Assembly: GCA_016720545.1 (NCBI GenBank)
Contig: JADKKK010000006.1
Span: 117,501 to 181,500, forward strand
DNA length: 64,000 nucleotides
Source: Myxococcales bacterium
GTDB taxonomy: Bacteria > Myxococcota_A > Polyangia > Polyangiales > Polyangiaceae
Reading direction: 5' to 3'
Part shown: positions 24,944-33,725 of the stretch, piece after piece
How positions within the stretch are numbered: position 1 is the first letter of the stretch
How the letters are laid out: every line of letters begins with the position of its first letter
Position numbers and translations under genes: made by a program
The notes under the pieces: generated by a model
Databases searched by the model: none
What the model saw: only the letters and a program-made list of their open reading frames with translations
Told to the model about the DNA's origin: nothing

Positions 24944-27553
24944 TCAGGCCTTTCGGAAGGTGAACGCCTCGTCCACCACGTCGACGTGCACCACCGACCC
25001 GGGCGCGTAGCCCCCCGCGAGGATCTCCTCGGCCAGCGGGTCCTGGACGTTCTTCAGGATGGCGCGCTTCAGCGGCCGCGCACCGAACGCGGGCTCGTAG
25101 CCGAGATCCACGAGGCGGGTCTTCGCGGCGTCCGACAGCTCGAGCCGCAGCTCGCGATCTACGAGCAGCTTCTCGAGGCGCTTCAGCTGGATCGTGACGA
25201 TGCCAGAGAGATCCGGCTTCGACAGGGGGCGGAAGATCACCACGTCGTCGATGCGGTTCAAGAACTCGGGCCGGAGGAAGTTTCGCAGCTCCTCGCGGAG
25301 CACGTCGCGCAGGGCTTCGCGGCCGTCGGCCGACTCGAAGAGCTTCGCGTCGGTCTCCAGGATGCGCTGCGACCCGATGTTGCTCGTCATGATGACGACC
25401 GTGTTCGAGAAGTCGGCGGTGCGGCCGCGGCCGTCGGTGAGCCGACCGTCGTCCAGAACCTGGAGGAGCAGGTTGAAGACGTCGGCGTGGGCCTTCTCCA
25501 CCTCGTCGAACAGCAGCACGCTGTAGGGGCGTCGACGGACGGCCTCCGTCAAGAAGCCACCCTCCTCGCTGTCGACGTAGCCGGGCGGCGCGCCGACGAG
25601 GCGCTGCGCCATGTGCTTCTCCATGAACTCGCTCATGTCGAGGCGGGTCATCGACTGCTCGTCGTCGAAGAGAAACTCGGCGAGCGCCTTGGCGAGCTCT
25701 GTCTTCCCCACGCCGCTCGGCCCGAGGAAGAGGAAGCTCCCGATGGGCTTCCCCGGATCGCGGAGGCCCACGCGGCCGCGCCGCACGGCCTTGGAGACGG
25801 CGCGCACGGCCTCCTCCTGGCCAACGACCCGCGCGCTGAGCCGCGCCTCCATCTTGAGCAGCTTCTCGCTCTCCGCCTCGAGCATCCGCGCGATGGGGAT
25901 GCCCGTCCAGTCGCCCAGCACCACCGCGACGTCCTCTTCGGTGACGATGCGGGTCGCGCCGGCGGTCTCCGACTCGCGCGAGACCGCCCCCTCCGCCGCC
26001 GCGAGGCGGCGCCTCACGTCCGGCAGCTGCACGTGCTCGAGCTCACCCAACTTCGCGAAATTATGTTCTTTTCTCGCGACCTCGAGCTGCGCTTCGAGCT
26101 TCGTCAGCTCCTCACGGAGCGCGCCCGCGGCGGCGAACGCGCCGCGACGCGAGTCGAGCTTCACGCGCATGTCGGAGACGCTCGGCTCGAGCTCGCGGAT
26201 CTCCTTCTCGATGCGCTCGCGGGTCTTGCGGCTCATGGGGTCTTCGTCGTGGATGACGCCCGCGAGCTGCGACTTGAGGGACGCGAGCCGGCGGATGGCG
26301 TCGTCCATGTGCGCCGGGATGCCGTCGAGCTCCACCCGCTTGCGGGCGGCGGCCTCGTCGAGCAGATCGAGGGCGTTGTCGGGCAGCGCGCGATCTTGCA
26401 CGTAACGCTTCGCGAGCCGCACCGCGGCGACCACGGCGGGATCGCCGATCTGCACCTGGTGGTAAGCCTCGTAGCGCGTCGCCACGCCGCGCAAGATTTC
26501 GATCGCCTGCTCCGGCGTCGGCGCGTCGATCGAGAGCGTCGTGAAGCGGCGCAGCAGGTTCGGGTCCTTCTCCTGCAGCTTGCGTACGCCTTCGGGTGTG
26601 GTCGTCGCGAGCAGGCGCACCTCGCCGCGCGCGAGCAGCGGCTTCAGCAGATCGCCCACGCTCGCGCCCGCGCCGCCCTGACCGAGCAGCGACTCGAGGC
26701 CGTCGATGAAGAGCACCGTGTCCTTTTGCTTGACCAGGGTGAGCACCTGCTTCAAGCGCTCCTCGACCTCGCCTCGCAGCTTCGCGCCGGCCATCAGCGA
26801 GCCCACCTCGAGCTCGTGGATGACGAGACCGGCGAGGTTGTGCGGCACGTCTTCGGCGGCGATGCGCGAGGCGAGCGCGCCCACGATGGCGGTCTTGCCG
26901 ACGCCGGGCTCTCCCACCAGAAGCGGGTGGTTCTTCTGGCGGCGTTCCAGGATTTGCAGGACGCGCCGCACCTCGACGTCGCGCCCGATGACGGGGTCGA
27001 AGCCCACGTCGCGCGCGCGCGCCGTGAGATCGTTCGTGAAGCGCCCCACCCCGGCGCCGGTGTCGGTCGTGGCGGACGGCGACGCGGCTGCGCTCGCGGG
27101 CACCTCGCGGGGAACGCTGTTCAGCGCGTCCATGTGCGAGCGCAGCGAGCCCGGCCCGAGCCCGAACGCCTGAAGGACGACGGCGGCCGGCCCGCGGATC
27201 TCCTGGGAGAGCGCGTTCAGCAGGTGCTCGACACCCACCAGGCTCTTGTCGGCCTCCTTCTCGGCCCGACCGAGCAGCTGCAGCGTCGCGGTCGAGAGGT
27301 ACGCGAGCCCGCCCTGCTCCTTTGGCAAGCGAGAGAGCTGGGTCTCCGCCTCCACGGCGATGTCGGTCGCCGACGCGCCCGCCTTCTTGAATACCTCCTG
27401 TACGCCACGATCGCGCTCGATCGCCCGCGACAGGAGGTGCAGCGGGAGGACCTGGCCGTGCTTGCGCTCGTCGGCGAGCGCTTGGGCCCCGGCCACGAGG
27501 GCCTTGGCGTCGGGGGCGTAGCGCTCGAGATGAATGGTCTGTTCGACTCCCAT
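24944..27553 (-). CDS. clpB: ClpB-type disaggregase with altered first ATPase domain
   Basis: The 869-residue product has the full ClpB layout: N-terminal Clp repeats (1-150), NBD1 (Walker A GEPGVGKT), a coiled middle domain (about 420-535), and NBD2 (Walker A GPSGVGKT, Walker B LLFDEVEKAH). NBD1 is altered: the Walker B Glu is Gly285 (LFIDGLES, normally FIDEL) and the pore-loop Tyr is Leu259 (GAKLRGE, normally GAKYRGE). NBD2 keeps GAPPGYV. The protein may work mainly through NBD2 and is probably a second ClpB paralogue. It leads the clpB-mpl-inositol-phosphatase transcript. Canonical ClpB is about 860 residues. Confidence 0.93.
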   Translation of the reverse strand: MGVEQTIHLERYAPDAKALVAGAQALADERKHGQVLPLHLLSRAIERDRGVQEVFKKAGASATDIAVEAETQLSRLPKEQGGLAYLSTATLQLLGRAEKEADKSLVGVEHLLNALSQEIRGPAAVVLQAFGLGPGSLRSHMDALNSVPREVPASAAASPSATTDTGAGVGRFTNDLTARARDVGFDPVIGRDVEVRRVLQILERRQKNHPLLVGEPGVGKTAIVGALASRIAAEDVPHNLAGLVIHELEVGSLMAGAKLRGEVEERLKQVLTLVKQKDTVLFIDGLESLLGQGGAGASVGDLLKPLLARGEVRLLATTTPEGVRKLQEKDPNLLRRFTTLSIDAPTPEQAIEILRGVATRYEAYHQVQIGDPAVVAAVRLAKRYVQDRALPDNALDLLDEAAARKRVELDGIPAHMDDAIRRLASLKSQLAGVIHDEDPMSRKTRERIEKEIRELEPSVSDMRVKLDSRRGAFAAAGALREELTKLEAQLEVARKEHNFAKLGELEHVQLPDVRRRLAAAEGAVSRESETAGATRIVTEEDVAVVLGDWTGIPIARMLEAESEKLLKMEARLSARVVGQEEAVRAVSKAVRRGRVGLRDPGKPIGSFLFLGPSGVGKTELAKALAEFLFDDEQSMTRLDMSEFMEKHMAQRLVGAPPGYVDSEEGGFLTEAVRRRPYSVLLFDEVEKAHADVFNLLLQVLDDGRLTDGRGRTADFSNTVVIMTSNIGSQRILETDAKLFESADGREALRDVLREELRNFLRPEFLNRIDDVVIFRPLSKPDLSGIVTIQLKRLEKLLVDRELRLELSDAAKTRLVDLGYEPAFGARPLKRAILKNVQDPLAEEILAGGYAPGSVVHVDVVDEAFTFRKA

Positions 27554-27562
27554 GGGGAGCCG

Positions 27563-27568
27563 ATGCTA
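27563..27568 (-). promoter_or_regulatory. -10-like TAGCAT before clpB
   Basis: On the minus strand TAGCAT ends 9 bases before the ATG at 27553. No CIRCE or heat-shock (sigma-32-type) element was recognised in the 140-base gap shared with the glutaredoxin gene. Confidence 0.4.
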
Positions 27569-27678
27569 TCACGCGCCCCGAGACGTGGCGCCGCAGTTCG
27601 GGGCGCCGCTGAGCCCGGGCCCCCGCAGGCAGTCGCGTGCACTCTGCATGCGTCCCTTCCGCTCCGTCAGCACGGTGC

Positions 27679-27684
27679 TATCCT
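27679..27684 (+). promoter_or_regulatory. Extended -10 TGCTATCCT before the glutaredoxin gene
   Basis: TATCCT, preceded by TGC, ends 9 bases before the ATG at 27694. The spacing fits a leaderless transcript. Confidence 0.45.
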
Positions 27685-27693
27685 CGCGAGCTC

Positions 27694-27972
27694 ATGGGCT
27701 CACGCGTCGTCGTGTATGTCACCACCTTCTGCGGGTATTGCGTGCGCGTGAAGATGCTCCTCGACCGCCGGGGGATCCCCTACGACGTGATCGACGTCAG
27801 CGGAGATCACGAGCGGCGCGAGTGGCTCGTCGGCGTGACGAAGCGCCGCACGGTGCCTCAGGTGTTCATCGATGGCGTGCCTGTGGGCGGCTTCGACGAC
27901 GTCTCGGAGCTCGACCGCAGCGGCCGCCTCCGCGAGCTGCTCGACGCGCCACCTCCAGCCCCCCCGGCGTGA
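27694..27972 (+). CDS. Glutaredoxin
   Basis: The 92-residue product has a thioredoxin fold: strand VVVYVTTF, redox motif CGYC (Cys11 and Cys14), the cis-Pro loop TVPQVFIDG and the GSH-binding GGFDDVSELDRSG. It reduces disulfides or glutathionylated proteins in the cytoplasm. The motif CGYC differs from the classical CPYC at the second residue. The start is the ATG at 27694, since upstream codons give a non-homologous extension. The protein ends in a Pro-rich tail. Confidence 0.93.
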   Translation: MGSRVVVYVTTFCGYCVRVKMLLDRRGIPYDVIDVSGDHERREWLVGVTKRRTVPQVFIDGVPVGGFDDVSELDRSGRLRELLDAPPPAPPA

Positions 27973-28030
27973 CCCCGCTCGAGCGGCGAGCCGAGGAGGA
28001 GCAGGGAAGCACCGCGACGCAAGCCGGCGA

Positions 28031-28054
28031 AGCGCCGATCAAGCGTTCGGCGCT
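28031..28054. terminator. Hairpin between glutaredoxin and the LytM gene
   Basis: AGCGCCGA, an 8-base loop and TCGGCGCT form a perfect 8-bp stem that ends one base before the minus-strand stop codon at 28055. It is placed to end transcription from either side. No T tract follows. Confidence 0.45.
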
Positions 28055-29101
28055 CTAGATGCCGAGCCAGGGCGCCGCGGGCACGGTCTGGCTGCCGCGG
28101 CGGATCTCGAAGTAGAGCATGGCGCCGTGCCCCTCGTCGCCCACGGTGCCGAGCCGCTCGCCCGAGCCGATGTCGTCGCCGACCTTCACGTCGATCGACG
28201 CGAGGTTCGCGCTGACCGAGTAGTAGTGCTCGCCGTGGTCGAGGATCACGATGCGGCCGTAAGCGCCATAGCGATCGGCGAACGCCACGCGGCCCGCGAA
28301 CACGGCCCGCACCGCCGTGCCGAGCGGGGCGCGCACCTCGAGGCCGGGGCCGTCGGTCCCCTCGCGGTGGGCCTGCCGGGTCTCGGCCCGCCCGGTCACG
28401 GGGAACAGCAGACGGCCGCGCGCTGCGGTGAACCCGCCAAACGCCGTGTCGGCCGACGCGCCGGTGCCGCCATACACGGCCACGTACCCACCGCCGGGCC
28501 CCGCGGACGTGAACGCTTGGTCGAACGCCACCTGCCGGCGCTGGTCGTCGGCGGCGGCCTGGCGAGCCGAGTCCATGGCGCTGCGCTGGGTCGCGAGCGA
28601 GGCGCGATCGCGGGCGATTCGCTCGAGGCTCCGCGCGAGCTCGCCACCCCGGCCGCGGAGGCGTCGCTCCTCGGCGAGGTCGCTCGACAGCGTGCGCCGC
28701 GCGCGCTCGACGCGCATCGCGTGGGTGACCAGCGCGTTGAACCCGCCGCCCACGGGGAGCATGCCGGCGCGCGAGAGCTTGTAGAACGCGCGCCCACGCG
28801 CGAGCGCCCGGCCGTGGATGCCGGCGAGGCGCGGCCCGAGCTCGCGGAGCTCTTTCTTGGCGTTCTCCTGCTCGTTGTCGAGCTCGGCGATCTTCTTGTC
28901 GAGCGCCTCGAGGGCGAGCGCGGGGGAGTCGGGCGTCGTCATCGGCGCCAGCGGCGAAGGCGGGAGCGTGCGCTCGCCGGGATCGCGCGGCGCCGCGTGC
29001 ACCGCTCCGGCGACCAGCGCGAGGAGCACGAGCACCCCTCCGCCGAGCCGCGAGGCGGGCGAAGCGAGCGACGCGCGGCGCTGCGGTTCGAGCGCGCGCA
29101 C
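28055..29101 (-). CDS. EnvC/NlpD-like murein hydrolase activator with degenerate LytM domain
   Basis: The 348-residue product starts at GTG 29101, two bases after the ftsX stop. A hydrophobic signal (VLVLLALVAGAVHAAPRD) precedes a coiled coil (about 65-190; ALDKKIAELDNEQENAKKEL-type heptads) and a C-terminal LytM/M23 fold (from about 225; APLGTAVRAVFAGRVAFADRYGAYGRIVILDHG). The metal ligands are replaced: YYSVSANL stands where active enzymes have YxHL and MLYFEIRR where they have LHFEIR. Degenerate LytM factors activate amidases; in E. coli EnvC is recruited by FtsEX. Here the gene directly follows ftsE and ftsX, which fits that job. Confidence 0.88.
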   Translation of the reverse strand: MRALEPQRRASLASPASRLGGGVLVLLALVAGAVHAAPRDPGERTLPPSPLAPMTTPDSPALALEALDKKIAELDNEQENAKKELRELGPRLAGIHGRALARGRAFYKLSRAGMLPVGGGFNALVTHAMRVERARRTLSSDLAEERRLRGRGGELARSLERIARDRASLATQRSAMDSARQAAADDQRRQVAFDQAFTSAGPGGGYVAVYGGTGASADTAFGGFTAARGRLLFPVTGRAETRQAHREGTDGPGLEVRAPLGTAVRAVFAGRVAFADRYGAYGRIVILDHGEHYYSVSANLASIDVKVGDDIGSGERLGTVGDEGHGAMLYFEIRRGSQTVPAAPWLGI

Positions 29102-29103
29102 CG

Positions 29104-29994
29104 CTACACCGTCACGAGCTTGCGGAGGCCCAACGAAGCGGCCGTCATCCCCAACATGCCGCCAACACCGACCATGCCCAGCGCGACCTGCCAAGGGAGG
29201 AACGAGGGCTCGACGCCGACGAGCATCGCGAGCTCTCCGTCGAGCCGCGCGCGCACCACGAAGAACAGCACGGCGAGCAAGGCGATCGCCGCCGACGCCC
29301 CGATGGCGCCCTGCGCGCCGCCCTCGAGGAGGAAGGGGCCCTTCACGAAACGATCGGTCGCCCCGACGAGCTTCAACACCTCGACCTCGGTCTTGCGGCG
29401 CTGGAGCGCGAGCCGGATGGTGGAGCCGACGACGGCGAGCACGGACGCGAACACGACGAACGCGAGCAGGAGGGCGGCGGTGACGCCCCCGCGCACGAGC
29501 TTCGAGAGGCGCGCGGTCCACACCTGGTAGGTCTCGACGTCGTCGACCGCGGGGAGCTGGCGGATCTTCGCGACGGTGCCGTCGAGCTCGGCGTCGGTCA
29601 TGTCGGGCCGGACCTCGAGCTCGAGCGAGGCGGGGAACGCCTCGACGGGGAGCGAGGCGAGCTCCGAGGCCGCGCGCGCCTCGCTCGCGCTGAACTCGGC
29701 GCGCGCCTGGCCGCTCGACACGTACCGCGCCGACAGCACGCCGGGCACCTTCTCGAGCGCCTTCTTCAGGTCGTCGATGTCCTCTTGGGAGGCGCCGTCC
29801 TTGAAGTAGATCGAGGCGCGGCCGGCGTGGGCCCACCGCTCCTCGACGGCGCGGAGGTTCGTGACCACGAGCAAGGCAGCGCCGAGGCACACGAACGCCA
29901 CGGCGAGCGAGAAGATGCTGAGCGCGTGCAGGCGCCACTCGCGCAGCATGCCTCGCCGGGCCCGGCGGGTCGTGTTCAGTGAGGCGTCGATCAT
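29104..29994 (-). CDS. ftsX: Cell-division protein FtsX
   Basis: The 296-residue membrane protein has four predicted transmembrane helices: one near 27-47 (LSIFSLAVAFVCLGAALLVV), a periplasmic loop (about 48-165) and three near 175-290. This is the FtsX arrangement; the loop is the surface that holds EnvC-like activators. The gene lies between ftsE and the LytM activator gene, 60 bases after ftsE. In that gap TGCTATCTA on the minus strand (30022-30030) looks like an extended -10, so ftsX may also have its own start. Confidence 0.93.
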   Translation of the reverse strand: MIDASLNTTRRARRGMLREWRLHALSIFSLAVAFVCLGAALLVVTNLRAVEERWAHAGRASIYFKDGASQEDIDDLKKALEKVPGVLSARYVSSGQARAEFSASEARAASELASLPVEAFPASLELEVRPDMTDAELDGTVAKIRQLPAVDDVETYQVWTARLSKLVRGGVTAALLLAFVVFASVLAVVGSTIRLALQRRKTEVEVLKLVGATDRFVKGPFLLEGGAQGAIGASAAIALLAVLFFVVRARLDGELAMLVGVEPSFLPWQVALGMVGVGGMLGMTAASLGLRKLVTV

Positions 29995-30054
29995 GGCGAG
30001 CGCGGGTCCTGAGCGAGCGGGTAGATAGCAAACTTCACTAACGTATTCGCTCGG

Positions 30055-30849
30055 TTAAAGTGGCAGCTCGTTGTCGTACAGGTCTTCTTCGGGGGTGGCC
30101 ACGCCGCCCCGCACGTCGACGGCCTTGCCCTCGTCGAGGACGATCACGCGGCGCGCGCGCTGGTCGAGCAGAGAGCGGTCGTGCGTGGCGAAGAGGACCG
30201 TGGCGCCGGCCTCGTTGATCTCCTCGAAGAGCCCGAGGATGTCGATCGCGAGCTGGGGATCGAGGTTGCCCGTGGGCTCGTCTGCGAGGACGAGCGCGGG
30301 CTCGCCGACGATGGCGCGCGCCACCGCCACGCGCTGCTGTTCGCCGCCGCTCAGGACCCCGGCGAGGTCTTGGCCGCGGCCGTTCAGGCCCACGCGCTCG
30401 AGCACCTCGCCCACCCGCGCGCGAATGAGCCGCGGCGAGAGGCCGATCACCTCGAGGGTGATGGCCACGTTCTCGAACACCGTCCACGACGAGACGAGCT
30501 TGAAGTCTTGGAAGACGACGCCGATGTTGCGTCGAAGGAACGGGACGGAGTCGTCGCGGAGGCGGGCGACGTCGCGGCCCATGAAGAGGATGCGGCCCTC
30601 GTCGACGCGCTCGGCCCGGTAGAGCATGCGGAGCAGGGTGCTCTTGCCGGAGCCGCTTGGGCCCGTGACGAAGACGAACTCGCCGCGCTCGATGATGAGG
30701 TTCATCCCCCGCAGCACGGGCGCGCCCGCGCGGTAGGACTTGAAGACGTCCTCAAACATGAGGATGGGCCGCTGGGCGGCCTCTCGCGTGAAGCGAGCCC
30801 CCGGTCGGAGCATCGGTTTGAACGATCGTTCTTCGTCCATTGGGGACAT
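30055..30849 (-). CDS. ftsE: Cell-division ATP-binding protein FtsE
   Basis: The 264-residue ABC ATPase has Walker A GPSGSGKST, the signature LSGGEQQRVAVARAI, Walker B ALVLADEPTGN and the switch His in FATHDRSL. FtsE pairs with FtsX to transmit ATP hydrolysis to periplasmic murein hydrolases at the septum. I chose the ATG at 30849 (MSPMDEERSF); ATG 30840 is nearly as good, and further upstream codons to 30942 are not conserved-looking. The N-terminal 30 residues before the ABC domain are longer than in E. coli FtsE (222 aa) and may be a lineage extension. Confidence 0.92.
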   Translation of the reverse strand: MSPMDEERSFKPMLRPGARFTREAAQRPILMFEDVFKSYRAGAPVLRGMNLIIERGEFVFVTGPSGSGKSTLLRMLYRAERVDEGRILFMGRDVARLRDDSVPFLRRNIGVVFQDFKLVSSWTVFENVAITLEVIGLSPRLIRARVGEVLERVGLNGRGQDLAGVLSGGEQQRVAVARAIVGEPALVLADEPTGNLDPQLAIDILGLFEEINEAGATVLFATHDRSLLDQRARRVIVLDEGKAVDVRGGVATPEEDLYDNELPL

Positions 30850-30998
30850 GCCTTGGCGGTAGCAGGAACGATACGAGAGCACCAACTTTTCAGCAAGCCA
30901 GGGGCCAGGCCCACCCGAGACCACACAAGTGCCTGTAACCACTTACTTTGTTATGAAAGTTTGGGGCAATTGAATGAAGCGCGTGCGTGGGAAGTCTC

Positions 30999-31027
30999 TT
31001 GACGACGACGCGCTTTCTCCGTTGCAT
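30999..31027 (+). promoter_or_regulatory. Candidate sigma-70-like promoter for the cysteine protease
   Basis: TTGACG, a 17-base spacer and TTGCAT are placed about 44 bases before the ATG at 31071. The surrounding stretch (about 30920-30975) is distinctly AT-rich for the window. Confidence 0.4.
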
Positions 31028-31070
31028 CGGCGAGACCGCCAAGAACGGGAAACAGGTCGAGGGAGTTCGC

Positions 31071-32468
31071 ATGAAGAAGGTCGTTCTGGGGTTGGCCACC
31101 GCCGTCGCATTTTTCGCCACCGGGGACGCCGACGCGCAGCCGTCTGTGCGCGGACTGGGCCAGCCCGCCGCGGGCCAACCGGCCGCGCCGAGCGCAGGCT
31201 TCACCGTCAACAACCGCGCGATGCACGCGGTGCCGTTCTCCGGCACCTCCGACGTGATGAACATGCAGAAGCTCTCGGCCCTCCGCGCGCGGCAGCCGAA
31301 GCCGTGTGGCCCGACCGAGGTCGCCCCCGGCGTGTGGGTCCGCATCGACTGCCACCTCGACACCTCGCGCATGATGAAGGCGAGCGTCCACTTCAGCCCG
31401 GCGAAGATGCGCCTCGCGAAGCAAGGCAAGCTCGCGACGCGCCCGTTCACCACACGCGCGGGCGGCGCCCTCGCGCCGACCAACCGGAGGTTCTCGGGCG
31501 GCGGCGGCGCGACCCCCGCGCCGGCTCCGGCCCCGGCTGCCGGCATGAGCGAGCGGGCTGGCACCCCGGGCGCCTCGACCAACACGGGCACCGAGCGCGG
31601 GTCGTACCCGGCGGTGGTCGACCACCGCGGCGAGGCCATCGAGGGGCCCGTCAAGAACCAGGGTTACGTCGGCTCGTGCACCGCGTTCGCGCTCTCAGCC
31701 ACGCTCGACAACGCGATCCGCCGCGCGGGCATCCAGGAGGCCAGCTCGCCCTCGCACATCTGGTCGTTCTACGCGATCCCAAAGATGTCGGCCGCCGGCG
31801 ACACGAACCTCGGGCAGAGCATCGCCTCGTGGACCACCTGGCCGTACAGCGGCAAGGAGGCGTGCAAGATGAGCTCGCCCCAATACGAGGACTGCGGCGA
31901 CGTCTACAACGTTCGCCCGGGCACGGCGCGGCAGGACAGCACCTACGTCGCGAACCTCAACAAGGCCACCCAGAGCGGCACCTTCAAGATCGGCGCCATC
32001 GAGCAGCTGAAGACCCTCCCGCCCGACATGGACGAGCTCGAGGCGACGCTCGCGAGCGGCGCCGACCTGTGGATGGCGATGAAGATCGACGGCTCGAAGT
32101 TCTCGAAACTGAACAACTTCGTCATCCCCGACTGGACCACCGCGCAAATCTCCGGCGGCCACGCCATGGCCATGTCCGGCTACCGCAGACTCCCGAACGG
32201 CAAGCGCGAGTTCTTGCTCCACAACTCGTGGGGCACCTCGTGGGGCGACCAGGGGTACGCCTGGGTGAGCGAGAAAATGGTGGCGACCATGATGCACTAC
32301 GCCTTCCGCGTGAAGCTGGAGGGCCAGGCGCCGCCCGCCGCCGGCCTCACCGACGACGACTGCGCCTGGGACGAGCTCGTCGACAGCGCCACCGGCCGGT
32401 GCGACAAGATCTGCTCCGACGATTCGCGCCCGAACAACGGCTGCGGGAGCACGGCGTCGAAGCGCTGA
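31071..32468 (+). CDS. Secreted papain-like (C1A) cysteine peptidase
   Basis: The 465-residue product starts at ATG 31071 with GAGGGAG placed 8 bases upstream, one of the clearer ribosome-binding sites in the window. A signal peptide (VVLGLATAVAFFATGDADA) leads to a propeptide-like region with a Pro/Ala linker (about 145-175). The C1A domain begins near 200. Its oxyanion Gln and catalytic Cys are in VKNQGYVGSCTAFA, the His in ISGGHAMAMSGY and the Asn in LLHNSWGTSWGDQGY, so all four residues are intact. The last 35 residues have several Cys. It is probably exported and could act in predation or lysis, an inference from the lineage only. Confidence 0.93.
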   Translation: MKKVVLGLATAVAFFATGDADAQPSVRGLGQPAAGQPAAPSAGFTVNNRAMHAVPFSGTSDVMNMQKLSALRARQPKPCGPTEVAPGVWVRIDCHLDTSRMMKASVHFSPAKMRLAKQGKLATRPFTTRAGGALAPTNRRFSGGGGATPAPAPAPAAGMSERAGTPGASTNTGTERGSYPAVVDHRGEAIEGPVKNQGYVGSCTAFALSATLDNAIRRAGIQEASSPSHIWSFYAIPKMSAAGDTNLGQSIASWTTWPYSGKEACKMSSPQYEDCGDVYNVRPGTARQDSTYVANLNKATQSGTFKIGAIEQLKTLPPDMDELEATLASGADLWMAMKIDGSKFSKLNNFVIPDWTTAQISGGHAMAMSGYRRLPNGKREFLLHNSWGTSWGDQGYAWVSEKMVATMMHYAFRVKLEGQAPPAAGLTDDDCAWDELVDSATGRCDKICSDDSRPNNGCGSTASKR

Positions 32469-32538
32469 AGAGTTTGGCGGCCGCCGGCTATCGTCCCCTG
32501 GAAGCGTGATCCCGTGGGTCGAGGGTCATCGGTCGAAG

Positions 32539-32562
32539 AGGAGCGCGGGGGTGCTCCTTTTT
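32539..32562 (+). terminator. Rho-independent terminator after the cysteine protease
   Basis: AGGAGC, an 8-base G-rich loop and GCTCCT form a stem directly followed by a run of five T. It lies 71 bases after the stop at 32468 and is the clearest intrinsic terminator in the window. Confidence 0.75.
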
Positions 32563-32648
32563 CGACGCCGGTGGCAGGAGCCTCACTGTTCGCGGGTTCG
32601 CCGAGTGGGTTCTCGCGGCCCTTCTGATGCAATCTACACGGAGCTCCG

Positions 32649-33725
32649 TCAGCCGCCGAACTTGAGCGGGTAGCCCGCGACCTCGGTGGGGAGGGCCGCA
32701 GGCGGGAAGGTCCACGTCTTCACGTCGCGCAGGAGGCACGCCTCGACCGAAGGGCTCTTCAGCGTGCTGCTCACGATGGAGGCCGCGCCGACCTGGCCGC
32801 TTGGCTCGATCCGGAACTGAACGACGACGTCGCCTTTGAGCCCTGGCGTCTTCAGCGCCTCGGCCGCGTAGCAGGCGCGGAGCGACGCCGTGTGGGCGAC
32901 CACCGTCCGACGGATCTTGTCCGCAGGGAGACCTCGCGCCGCGCCCGCGTCAAGCGCGGCGTCGGGCCGCGCGCCCGCGTCGAGCGGGTCGGATCGCACG
33001 CCCGCGTCGAGCGCCGCGACGGCGACCGCGTCCGCCGGCGCGGCGGGCTTCACGGTGACCGCCAGCAGCTCCTCGGGGATGGGCCGGATCGCGCCCAGCG
33101 CCTGCTTGAAACGCGCGACGACCGAAGGCGGTGGTGCGGTCGCCGCCGGGTCGTCGGCCCCGCCACGGTCCGGGGGCGGCAGCTCCGCGGGGAGCGCGCG
33201 CAGCACGCCAAGGCGACGCCACGCCTCCCCTTCGGCCGCGACCCCCACGGGGAGACGGGTGGGCTTCGCGCGCGACGCGAGCCCGAGCGAGGCGCCGTGA
33301 GCGAGCAAGCTGACCACCAGCGCGAAGACCGCCATGCCCTCGATCCTCGCGCTCCTCGGCGGCGGCGTAGCGACGGACACGTGCTGGAAGAAGAGCCCGA
33401 ACTGTCCGTACTGAAGGACGCCGTGGTCGCCGGGCATGATGGGCACCGGGCCACCTCGGCCGATCTCCACCGGGTCTTCGGCTCGCCCACGGAGCTTCAG
33501 CAGCCCGCCCACGGCTCCGGTCGCGTCGAGCACCCAGCCGCCGTCGACGGCCTTGATGGGCGTGGGGCTCGGGGCGAGGCCGTCCGGAAGTGGGAACGAG
33601 GCGTGGCGGTGCTCGCCGAAGACGAACGAGCGCCCCCCAGCCAGTGTGCGGAGCGCGAGTACGGTCGTGCCCCACACGCACGCGACGCGGAGCACTTGCG
33701 CGCGGAGGACCGCGGGCTCGGTCAT
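32649..33725 (-). CDS. AgmX/PglI C-terminal domain protein (TonB-like)
   Basis: The 358-residue product starts at ATG 33725. The N-terminal half is soluble, with a beta-rich domain (about 10-120). A membrane helix follows (GMAVFALVVSLLAHGASLGLA, about 130-150), then an Asp/Ala-rich linker with DAG repeats and a C-terminal TonB-like domain of about 90 residues (SLRACYAAEALKTPGLKGDVVVQFRIEPSGQVG...). That domain has the two conserved Cys found in AgmX/PglI proteins of myxobacterial gliding machinery. A link to motility or surface transport is inferred. The ATG overlaps the stop of the glycosyltransferase-like gene. Confidence 0.8.
   Translation of the reverse strand: MTEPAVLRAQVLRVACVWGTTVLALRTLAGGRSFVFGEHRHASFPLPDGLAPSPTPIKAVDGGWVLDATGAVGGLLKLRGRAEDPVEIGRGGPVPIMPGDHGVLQYGQFGLFFQHVSVATPPPRSARIEGMAVFALVVSLLAHGASLGLASRAKPTRLPVGVAAEGEAWRRLGVLRALPAELPPPDRGGADDPAATAPPPSVVARFKQALGAIRPIPEELLAVTVKPAAPADAVAVAALDAGVRSDPLDAGARPDAALDAGAARGLPADKIRRTVVAHTASLRACYAAEALKTPGLKGDVVVQFRIEPSGQVGAASIVSSTLKSPSVEACLLRDVKTWTFPPAALPTEVAGYPLKFGG

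Noticed and set aside
24461..27751. A plus-strand frame of 1096 codons
   Set aside because: It is antisense to clpB and mpl, both with complete family motifs.
28055..30031. A 658-codon minus-strand frame merging the LytM gene with upstream sequence
   Set aside because: The upstream part overlaps ftsX in another frame; the GTG at 29101 gives a signal peptide right away and follows the ftsX stop by two bases.
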